From positions 23,339,083 through 23,403,082 of the forward strand of contig NC_135258.1 of the NCBI RefSeq assembly GCF_964204865.1: DNA of 64,000 nt, in the 5' to 3' direction. The DNA comes from Styela clava. Taxonomy: Eukaryota; Chordata; Ascidiacea; Stolidobranchia; Styelidae. The stretch's first letter is position 1. Each line of letters starts with the position of its first letter. A program made the position numbers and the translations under genes. This document shows positions 56,727 to 64,000 of the stretch, piece by piece. A model generated the notes under the pieces. The model was not told the DNA's origin. It saw only the letters and a program-made list of their open reading frames with translations, and ran no database searches.

Positions 56727-59429
56727 ATGGAAGATGCCACCTTAAAGACGAGTGCTGTTGGGGACAGAGGTGGGGCAGCGAGTGTGGTTATTGAGACTAT
56801 ATATCCAATTAGGGAGGATGAAGTGTCCCCAGTTTATTCAGCGGACAAGCCTTTGACGATTATGATCGAGCAGAATTCCGAGGGAGAAGAGTCATACGAA
56901 GAACCTCCATCTGAGGGCTTTGTATCACGACATGTATCTTGTTCTAGAAAACGAAAATTGGAAGCAAAGTTTTTAGATAAAAAATCAGTTATTTCTCTCT
57001 TATTGGAATCGGAGTCAAATATATCAATAATACCATGTGAACCAGAGTCAAATCAATATTATCTTCTGAAAGATAACAGAAATTATGTCTATGGTCGTCG
57101 AAGAACAAGTCGAAACACTTTCAATGTTGATAATCATAAATGGGATTATACATCACTAAAAAAACATTACTATGTTTTTTCGAATGGTGAATTCAAATAT
57201 GTTGATTTCATTGGTGGTCAATATTTGATTCATGTTCCAAAAATGTCACAAGATAAGACAGAACGACAACCTATGTCTTGTCAACCAGAGCCTGAAAAGA
57301 TTTTAATCATGAGAAAGTGGTATGGTTCAATTAGAGGCATTCTTAAAAGGCGAATTTCATACATTGAGAAATTTCCAGCTGGTATAAAGCCAAAACAACA
57401 GAATCTCATTTTGGTAGAATACTGTGAAGATGTCGACCATCATTTACAAAGAGCAAAAATGATGAAAATTGAAGGATGCAATGCTTACAGCAGTATATTT
57501 CAACCTGAAGAAGAAAATATAAATATGGTCGAACCGAGTCTTAAAGATTCTTCATTTTTTCATTTAACATCTATAAATCTAAAAGAAGTCGGAAATTGTC
57601 AAATCAATATGGGTGGTAATAACAATGGTCTATTTTTTGATAAGGATCGAGCAATTGAAATTTTGCTGAATGCTGAAACAAGTCTAGATGAGATTCCCCA
57701 AGGTTTAAAAGAGAATGAATATTTCATTATTAATAATGAAGATAATTATCGAAGGGCCTTAGAAGGAAAAAGAAGAACATATATAGATGACTGTGGTGTT
57801 TGGAAAAATGTATCAATGAAGAAGCATTTATATACACTCATAGATGACAAATATGTTTATGTTGACTATACTGGTGGTAAATACAAAATTTCCAATTTGA
57901 CTTTAAGAGCACAAACTGAGAAAAATCTTGAAAAATCGCAGATCTTTGTAATGAGAAAAGTGTATGGATCGTTAAAAAGAGATGAAAACTACAAGCGTAG
58001 AATATGTTGGATTGATGAATTTCCCGAAGGTGTATTCCCGAAGCAGAAAAACATTGCACTTGTAGAATATATTGGAAAGTATCCAAACGAAGATGTTCCA
58101 CATGGAAATCAAAAACTGCCTGGTGGCTTGCCATATGTTAGAACATCAGCTAAGCTCATGAAGGAACTGAAAGAAAAAGTTGTGCACAAGACTGCAAAAG
58201 AAATAATCAAAGAAATCGGATTGGATAGCAACCCAAAGAATATAAAACAATTGCAAAATTTACGCTATCGAAGTAATTTGAAAATTTCAGCAGGATCTGC
58301 TAATGATCAAGTTCATAATGATGAGCTTCAGCAGGTTTTGGCAATGGTTCATGGCCATTCATATGTTCAGCAATGTATATGCACAAAATACAAACCGCCA
58401 GTAGTTATTGCATACACTTCTCAACAAATGAATTCTTTCAAATACAGATGTCAAGAAAAATCTGGGTTGAATCGTGTTCTTGGTATTGACAGGACCCTAA
58501 ATGTTGGGCCAATCAGTTTAACAATATTAACTTATCCTCAACCTAACTTATTATGTCGTAAAACATCACAACCAGCAGTGATGATGGGGCCAGTGTTTTT
58601 ACATATCGATAAATCTTGTCAAACATATACATTATTATTTAATCATATAAAAGGATGTTTACTAGAAGCAGAGAAGGCTGATATCGATGGGATCAGTGTG
58701 GCCTGCAAACCAGAAGAGGAAAAAGCAATCATCAATGCATTGAATTTTTCGTTTCCTGCCGCAACTGTAACTCACTGCGTTGATCACATGAAAATGGATC
58801 TGAGAGACCATCTGTCATCAGAGATTTGTCTACCTGATGATGTTGCTGATAACATTATAAAGCAGATGTTTTCAACCCTGAGGGATTGTGTTGAGGATTA
58901 TGATTTTGATATGAAGTCGCTGCATTTACAGTCGGAGTATGATGCAACAATTCCTCAATTTGGTCCTTATTTTCGTAAAGTTGTTGAAAACATACGCCAG
59001 AGTCTGTGGCGACCAATATTAGAAGAAAGGCCTTTGCACAAATGGTCATTAGAAACTTGTAAAGCACTGGGACAACTGGTGCAGTCATGTGGAACATGGA
59101 CATCTCTGACATTACCAGACTTACTTTTAAACCTGTATTCGATAGTTCAATCACAAGAACAGGAAGAAATACAAGCACTTCACAACGAAGGCAGTTTTGC
59201 CCTTGCATCTTATGCAAAAAAATACCAAATTTCAAAAACTGAATGGCAATTAAAAACAAATAAGCAAAGAGCACGACTTGCTGAAAACTTGCGAAAAATA
59301 AGACCTGGTGTGCAAAAGAATGCTACAAAACCGCAAAGTGATTTGCCATATCAAACTCGCCCGTTACTAGAAGACCCGAAGACTATTATATTTTACAAAA
59401 CTGGGAAAGATGGTCAGCTATACTACTGA
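56727..59429 (+). CDS. MULE/Phantom-like transposase-derived protein, 900 residues
   Basis: One uninterrupted frame ending in TGA at 59,427. The first in-frame ATG is 56,727; the frame is open for 25 codons further up but without ATG, so an upstream exon is possible. Residues 1-80 are acidic and Ser-rich with a basic SRKRKLEAK. Residues 85-233 and 305-448 are two copies of one module, each ending in a KRRIxxIxxFPxGxxPKQxN and LVEY block. Residues 470-860 resemble the Mutator/Phantom transposase core: GIDRTLN (candidate first Asp, D588), GPVFLHIDKSCQTYTLLF, KPEEEKAI where families usually show S/T-D-G/E-E, FPAATVTHCVDHM (C684, H687), a candidate Glu in LETCKAL (E776), then LPDLLLNLYSIVQSQEQEEI. 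The second acidic residue appears to be Glu in place of Asp. No terminal repeats flank the gene, and a foldback element sits just upstream. Either a single-copy domesticated transposase or the body of an element whose ends I cannot see. Confidence 0.8.
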   Translation: MEDATLKTSAVGDRGGAASVVIETIYPIREDEVSPVYSADKPLTIMIEQNSEGEESYEEPPSEGFVSRHVSCSRKRKLEAKFLDKKSVISLLLESESNISIIPCEPESNQYYLLKDNRNYVYGRRRTSRNTFNVDNHKWDYTSLKKHYYVFSNGEFKYVDFIGGQYLIHVPKMSQDKTERQPMSCQPEPEKILIMRKWYGSIRGILKRRISYIEKFPAGIKPKQQNLILVEYCEDVDHHLQRAKMMKIEGCNAYSSIFQPEEENINMVEPSLKDSSFFHLTSINLKEVGNCQINMGGNNNGLFFDKDRAIEILLNAETSLDEIPQGLKENEYFIINNEDNYRRALEGKRRTYIDDCGVWKNVSMKKHLYTLIDDKYVYVDYTGGKYKISNLTLRAQTEKNLEKSQIFVMRKVYGSLKRDENYKRRICWIDEFPEGVFPKQKNIALVEYIGKYPNEDVPHGNQKLPGGLPYVRTSAKLMKELKEKVVHKTAKEIIKEIGLDSNPKNIKQLQNLRYRSNLKISAGSANDQVHNDELQQVLAMVHGHSYVQQCICTKYKPPVVIAYTSQQMNSFKYRCQEKSGLNRVLGIDRTLNVGPISLTILTYPQPNLLCRKTSQPAVMMGPVFLHIDKSCQTYTLLFNHIKGCLLEAEKADIDGISVACKPEEEKAIINALNFSFPAATVTHCVDHMKMDLRDHLSSEICLPDDVADNIIKQMFSTLRDCVEDYDFDMKSLHLQSEYDATIPQFGPYFRKVVENIRQSLWRPILEERPLHKWSLETCKALGQLVQSCGTWTSLTLPDLLLNLYSIVQSQEQEEIQALHNEGSFALASYAKKYQISKTEWQLKTNKQRARLAENLRKIRPGVQKNATKPQSDLPYQTRPLLEDPKTIIFYKTGKDGQLYY

Positions 59430-60192
59430 TGCACTTTTGTCTTGATTCAATACAATATCATATATGGTGGTACAAAGCTAGCTTTAAGTGGTCTCTACCA
59501 CCCTTATTCAATGTTTTGTGCTGAAGTTATAATAAAGGCGAATAAAACAGAATTCATATTTATGATTATTCGCGATTGGAATAGAACGATCAGCTTCCAC
59601 AGTACCAGCCTTAACTTAAGTTATGGCGAGTGTTTCATTATACTTTTATTTGAACAAATGATCAAAGACAGCATAGATTATCGAATATTAATGACACAAG
59701 TTATACAGCATACATACATAATAATCGACGAAGCATCCGTAAAAGTCAAATAAACAATGAATGCCCGGGGTCGTAGCCATGGGATCAGTGGTATGGAGGA
59801 TAGAATGTTAATCAACTTTGAACAATAAACACAAAATAATATATTGCACGAAATAATGTTAATAATACTAAGCACAAGATTATTATATACACAGAGAAGC
59901 TGAAATAAATATGTAAATAATTCATTTGAATGCTCTTGTTTGTATTTATCAATACACAATATAAATAGTATTCTAAACATTTTATGGTAAGTGGGCTGTG
60001 AAATAATTATATTTGTATAATGACAGCTACAGGCGGGACACTTCTGAGAAAATGACCAATAGCAGATATTATTTTGGGAAGAGATTGCTGGTCCAGGTCA
60101 TTTTTTTCATTTACCATCCCAAAGCATCTAAATTACAGATGGAAGAAACCATTGCAATGCATGATTGGCAGCCAGTTTATACATAACAGGGA
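59430..60192. other. Convergent 3' region between the transposase-like gene and synaptojanin
   Basis: Contains the presumed 3' UTRs of both tail-to-tail genes. A 103-codon frame at 59,442-59,753 lacks an ATG start and any motif; I treat it as UTR. Confidence 0.5.
59824..59829 (+). promoter_or_regulatory. Poly(A) signal candidate for the 900-residue gene
   Basis: AATAAA about 395 nt after the stop. Earlier AATAAA copies at 59,531 and in GAATAAAACAG at about 59,540 could be used instead, so the site is not decided. Confidence 0.4.
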
Positions 60193-60226
60193 TTTATTAA
60201 GATCCCTGTATTACCGATCATTTATT
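60193..60226 (-). promoter_or_regulatory. Poly(A) signals of synaptojanin (two candidates)
   Basis: AATAAA on the reverse strand at 60,221-60,226 and 60,193-60,198, about 210-245 nt after the stop codon. The second sits in the loop region of a short hairpin formed by ACAGGGAT and ATCCCTGT. Confidence 0.5.
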
Positions 60227-60437
60227 AACAATACTGATAATTGTTAACCTGCTAATTGTTCACTGCTCAAAATCTCATATCTGGTACTTCTTTATGTGTG
60301 AATGCTTCGTGATAATGTCTTTGGCTCAATTAACTTTCTAATTATGTAAGTGATCGAATATCAATTACACCCAATTAGGACCAAAAAGACATTTTAAATA
60401 AGTGCATCCTCACTAAAAGACATATAATTTGTGATGA

Positions 60438-63400
60438 TCAGAATTGATTGAAAGACATTTTAGAGAAATCTGTACTAAATGAGTTTGGAATGTCATTTGA
60501 ATTTTTATCCACAGCAGGGGATGTGCCCCATGGGTCATTCTTTGGTGGTACTTGCGGCTTAAGAGGTTTTGAAGTAAATGGCAGAACATATTGTTGGCCT
60601 GCCAGATGGAATGGATCATTTTGCACAGAAGGAACGGATTTTGCTTTATTAGAAATCGACTTAGGTGCTGGTGTTGGTCGCAATGGCACCAGTATATGAT
60701 TATCAAGTGGTGTTGCAACCGTGAATGGTCCAGTTGAAAGATTACTCTGTGGTTTTTCTGCAACCATCGACATATTGTTTGGTCTCTGGGAAACATGGGG
60801 CTGACCCACTCTTGGTGGTGGAAAATTAGTTTCTTGCTTAGTGTACCAAACATTTGCTGATTTTGACACTGTTGGGAGTGGCATCATTGTTGCAGGGGTT
60901 TTCCGAGGTGCTATTGTAGGTGGATTTGAATCCTTAGTTCCAGAAATTACACTAGGAATCAGTACCCCTGCTGATACAGGCCTTGGAGGCACATGTGCCG
61001 ATGTGGGAGCATAAGGGTCCAGGTCCAATAGTGACGGCTCAGAGTGATTTTCGGGGATGAAAGCAGCATTCATATGTTGACTCCTAACCTTAGGCGGTCC
61101 CTTGGGTGGTGTCAATGGTAATGGAGGAGGCATACCAGCTGTGTTTGGAGGAGGAGCGGGTGCTTTCCGTTTAGGAACATGACGACTTCGAGCAGTGGCT
61201 CTAGGAGGTCTAGATGGTAATGGTGCAGGTTCAGGAATAAGAATAGTTGATGGCTCAAGCGGGGTGAATGAAGCAGTTGACTGGGGGCCAATCGATAGAC
61301 CTGGTTTTGCTGTAGGAGGTCCTGGCATTATTGATGGAGATTGCGATGGAAGGGGTGGAGGTCCTGATGGCATAGTTGGTAGGGTGTTTGGTCTTGGTGG
61401 AGCACGCTTCTTTACTGGTCCACTAGAAGGTCGGGGTGGTGCTGATACTTTCTTGGTTAACTCTGGATTTGGTGGCATGTAGCTGTAAGAATAATGTTCG
61501 CTTTCAAAAGCCCACCCAGGGTCATTTACATCTTCCATGACCTCCTTGTTTGATTCATTAATTGTATCAGTGGCTTCCGAAACAGGAATATCATATAATT
61601 GCGTACTTGTTTGATGATATGTATTATATTCATACCTTGGTGATTCAGAACTGTCTTCTTCATGTTCCGCATCATTATGGTACACATCATAATTATATTG
61701 ACACGGTTCCCCCTCGTTTGCATATTTTTCAGCATATGATTCATTAGCAGAAAATGAATGTGAATGTTGTCGAAGTTCATGTTCAACATCTTCCTCCCAA
61801 CCTCTACTTTTTAATGTGACATAAATCAATGTTCCATCAACAGAAGTTTCATTCAAGTCTGTGGCTCTAACTGCTGCTGTACCATCACTGAAAATAACCA
61901 TCAGTTTCCCCTTGAAGTGTCGGGTGATGATAACTTCACCAATTTCGTTCAGCCTTGACATGATTGCTTCAAATAGTTCACCAGACAGTGGAATGTCACC
62001 AGTATTTTCTTCTTGGGTTAATGATATCAAGATAGTTGCATCTGGAGGACCTTGGGCTTCTACAAATTTATGAAATGTTGTATTGAGATGTTCTTCATCA
62101 GACTGTATAATATCGACATCAAGTATCGCTATAACGGGACGATGATCAGAAGTTTTAATATCAGCTTTATTATAATACAGCAATTTTCCAGGATTCCATT
62201 CTGGATCTTGACTTACTGAAACTAACGATGAGCCAGAATCTTGAGTGTCCGCAAACCATTTTCTTCGAAACCACAACACACGATCAGTCCAAGCTGGTGT
62301 CCTGGATTTTTCACTAGTATCATAGTCATCGGAAAACAAATCATACTTATAGGTTGGTGCAAAGTTAGTATCTCCTTCTAAAAAACACTGGAACACTCTT
62401 CCCTCTTTCTTTTCTGTACAGAGTTGGTCATTGCTTTGCAAAGATTTCCAATCCTTTTCAACAACTAATTGTTTAACCTCATCAATTGGCATATCTATCC
62501 GATAGTTCAGATCTCCACACCAGAAAATATAATCATGACAATAGATAGATTTATTTCCAGAGAAAACCATCTTCTTGGATATTTCAGCAAAATCATTATT
62601 TCGATCCTGTACTTGTCCTTGTCCAGCAGCTAGATGAGAGCATACAAAACACAAAGATGAGTTATGAAACTGCATTCGTATACCAATTCCTCCTTTGTTT
62701 CCAGTTGCACCCCCCAATCCAGTTTTTACAGTTCCAATTTCAACATCTCTAATATGAGGTGTATGATGCGGACGAACAAACACATAAAAGCACACACCAA
62801 CAAGCTGTTCTGAAGCAAGAAGGACATACTTGTACTTGTTAGATATTGTCTTCTGCAATTCTATTCCCCAGGTATGTTGATTAGTATGGCTTGTATTTAC
62901 AATGTTCCCAGCACTGAGTTCAACCATCTCTTGAAATCCAATAACATAAAAGTCCATTGCTTTATTCCAGTCAACCTCAGCATCATTATTGTCTGCAAGA
63001 TTGCTAAAGGAGTCACTTGACAAACTATCTTTGAATATTTCAACATAGCTAGCTGGGAAAGTTCCTTCCAATTCATCAGGATTGTATTCATCTCTTGAAA
63101 CCCTTCCCTTCCACCATTCACCTGTCATTTCAGTCACCTCAATTGTGTCGCCAGCAACAAAATCGAGATCGCCTTCCTGATGAGCTGGAAAGTCGTACAA
63201 AGCAGTATATCTTGGTAGCAATTTGGTGACATAAGCTGCAGGAAATATTCCATTACATCCATTGCAGGAACCTGACATCCATTCCCCATCCTCCAAGGCA
63301 TGATGCACATCAATGATATCACCTGATGCGAATGACAAATCACCTTCTTCGGCAGAGGAAAAATCATACAAGGCCTTGTAAAAATTATTGGTTGGTGACT

Positions 63401-64000
63401 GTTCGCATTTGATGAGCCAGTCATCTAATGTTTGATCTTTATATGCCAGTGATCGGAAATGCTTTCCACCATTTACGTTCCAGGTTCCGATGGCAACTCT
63501 AATTGGCAAGATAGATGTGTAATCTTTGAATTTATCACACATGCCTCTCAAAACCGCTGTGGGAGCACGCAAGCAATCACCAGACATTAAATTGTTTGCC
63601 CTTGCCATCAGTTCAATATCTGCTGAGTTGGTACCAAGTATGAGTAAATCAATTGCACCTTGTTTACTCTGGTCAAGAAAATTGTTTTGTATTGCACGTG
63701 TCACCGATCTTGCACCATCTTTAAATTTTGTTTTACCTTCTAAGGCTCCAGTACCAGCATACATTCGACTGATTAGATCACCAGTAATGGGCCAAGCCGT
63801 TTTGAAAGCCTCTCTGAATCTATCTTCAAGTTGCTTATTATTTCCAAGTCCCAAACTTTCCAGTTGCTTTGGTAACATCTGCATTCCAAAATACGTTTTT
63901 GTACTATTTGTACGATCCAAGCAATCAAGGCAATTAATCCTAATGACACCAGTTTGAGTGATGCGTAACTTTTCATCATCTTTATAGGTATAACATCCAT
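60438..64000 (-). CDS. SYNJ: Synaptojanin, 3' part, with two SH3 domains inside the 5-phosphatase
   Basis: Synaptojanins remove phosphates from phosphoinositides during vesicle uncoating. One open frame runs from the window edge to TGA at 60,438-60,440; the 5' end lies outside. From the N-terminal side: end of the Sac1 domain with the CX5R motif in RINCLDCLDRTNS (catalytic Cys codon 63,930-63,932); start of the inositol 5-phosphatase (VAIGTWNVNGGKHFRSLAYK); then, instead of the usual short loop, SH3 domain 1 (about 63,380-63,213; ALYDFSSAEEGDLSF to GIFPAAYV) and SH3 domain 2 (about 63,212-63,033; ALYDFPAHQEGDLDF, GEWWKG, GTFPASYV); then the rest of the phosphatase with FWCGDLNYRID, TPAWTDRVLW and SDHRPV intact. 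An RRM-like domain follows (about 62,045-61,800), then an acidic Tyr-rich linker and a proline-rich tail with a clathrin-box-like SLLDLDP, DPF and DPW motifs for AP-2, and many PxxP sites. No intron in 3.56 kb. Family assignment is very sure; the SH3 insertion is read directly. Confidence 0.96.
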   Translation of the reverse strand, partial: GCYTYKDDEKLRITQTGVIRINCLDCLDRTNSTKTYFGMQMLPKQLESLGLGNNKQLEDRFREAFKTAWPITGDLISRMYAGTGALEGKTKFKDGARSVTRAIQNNFLDQSKQGAIDLLILGTNSADIELMARANNLMSGDCLRAPTAVLRGMCDKFKDYTSILPIRVAIGTWNVNGGKHFRSLAYKDQTLDDWLIKCEQSPTNNFYKALYDFSSAEEGDLSFASGDIIDVHHALEDGEWMSGSCNGCNGIFPAAYVTKLLPRYTALYDFPAHQEGDLDFVAGDTIEVTEMTGEWWKGRVSRDEYNPDELEGTFPASYVEIFKDSLSSDSFSNLADNNDAEVDWNKAMDFYVIGFQEMVELSAGNIVNTSHTNQHTWGIELQKTISNKYKYVLLASEQLVGVCFYVFVRPHHTPHIRDVEIGTVKTGLGGATGNKGGIGIRMQFHNSSLCFVCSHLAAGQGQVQDRNNDFAEISKKMVFSGNKSIYCHDYIFWCGDLNYRIDMPIDEVKQLVVEKDWKSLQSNDQLCTEKKEGRVFQCFLEGDTNFAPTYKYDLFSDDYDTSEKSRTPAWTDRVLWFRRKWFADTQDSGSSLVSVSQDPEWNPGKLLYYNKADIKTSDHRPVIAILDVDIIQSDEEHLNTTFHKFVEAQGPPDATILISLTQEENTGDIPLSGELFEAIMSRLNEIGEVIITRHFKGKLMVIFSDGTAAVRATDLNETSVDGTLIYVTLKSRGWEEDVEHELRQHSHSFSANESYAEKYANEGEPCQYNYDVYHNDAEHEEDSSESPRYEYNTYHQTSTQLYDIPVSEATDTINESNKEVMEDVNDPGWAFESEHYSYSYMPPNPELTKKVSAPPRPSSGPVKKRAPPRPNTLPTMPSGPPPLPSQSPSIMPGPPTAKPGLSIGPQSTASFTPLEPSTILIPEPAPLPSRPPRATARSRHVPKRKAPAPPPNTAGMPPPLPLTPPKGPPKVRSQHMNAAFIPENHSEPSLLDLDPYAPTSAHVPPRPVSAGVLIPSVISGTKDSNPPTIAPRKTPATMMPLPTVSKSANVWYTKQETNFPPPRVGQPHVSQRPNNMSMVAEKPQSNLSTGPFTVATPLDNHILVPLRPTPAPKSISNKAKSVPSVQNDPFHLAGQQYVLPFTSKPLKPQVPPKNDPWGTSPAVDKNSNDIPNSFSTDFSKMSFNQF

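Noticed and set aside
58855..59274. 139-codon reverse frame under the transposase-like gene
   Set aside because: Antisense shadow of a well-supported coding sequence.
59442..59753. 103-codon frame directly after the transposase-like gene
   Set aside because: It has no ATG at its start, no motif, and lies where the 3' UTR with poly(A) signals is expected.
61195..61482. 95-codon Gly-rich forward frame
   Set aside because: Antisense of the proline-rich tail of synaptojanin: Pro codons read backwards give Gly.

Overview
This is animal nuclear DNA: AT-rich, intron-containing genes with GT/AG splice sites, and most of the intergenic space filled by eukaryotic transposons (hAT, MULE-like, BEL/Pao, LINE, tRNA-derived SINE, MITEs). 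The gene content (adducin, synaptojanin) is metazoan. An invertebrate deuterostome, perhaps a tunicate, is a low-confidence guess; nothing in the window proves it.

Layout. 1-12 kb: no host gene; a Jockey-like LINE remnant, two related MITEs, an 800-bp hAT element, and two 3' LINE fragments. 12.2-30.7 kb (minus strand): a complete adducin gene whose 17 coding exons can be joined in phase into a 780-residue protein. One intron carries a 1.5-kb hAT element and another a 571-bp MITE. 31.6-44 kb: a transposon cluster with a SINE, a palindrome-rich MITE, a small hAT element split by a 6.25-kb BEL/Pao retrotransposon (both target-site duplications still readable), another SINE, LINE fragments and a 1.64-kb hAT element. 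44-53.4 kb: minisatellites, a complex satellite containing a 33-bp array, a further SINE and LINE fragment, and hAT elements.

53.5-56.6 kb is a 3.13-kb foldback element with arms of about 1.2 kb and a perfect 9-bp target duplication. Only 121 bp beyond it begins an uninterrupted 900-codon frame (56,727-59,429, plus strand) that resembles a Mutator/Phantom-type transposase with a duplicated, unrecognised N-terminal module and an altered catalytic region. It may be a domesticated transposase.

60.4 kb to the window edge (minus strand, tail to tail with the previous gene) is the 3' part of synaptojanin: the end of the Sac1 domain with its CX5R motif, the inositol 5-phosphatase domain, an RRM-like domain and a proline-rich tail. 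Two complete SH3 domains are inserted in tandem inside the 5-phosphatase domain, without an intron. This is the most striking observation in the window: synaptojanin normally recruits SH3 proteins through its proline-rich tail, and here the SH3 domains are built into the enzyme. Adducin (spectrin-actin cortex) and synaptojanin (phosphoinositide turnover in endocytosis) both act at the plasma membrane, but nothing suggests they are co-regulated.
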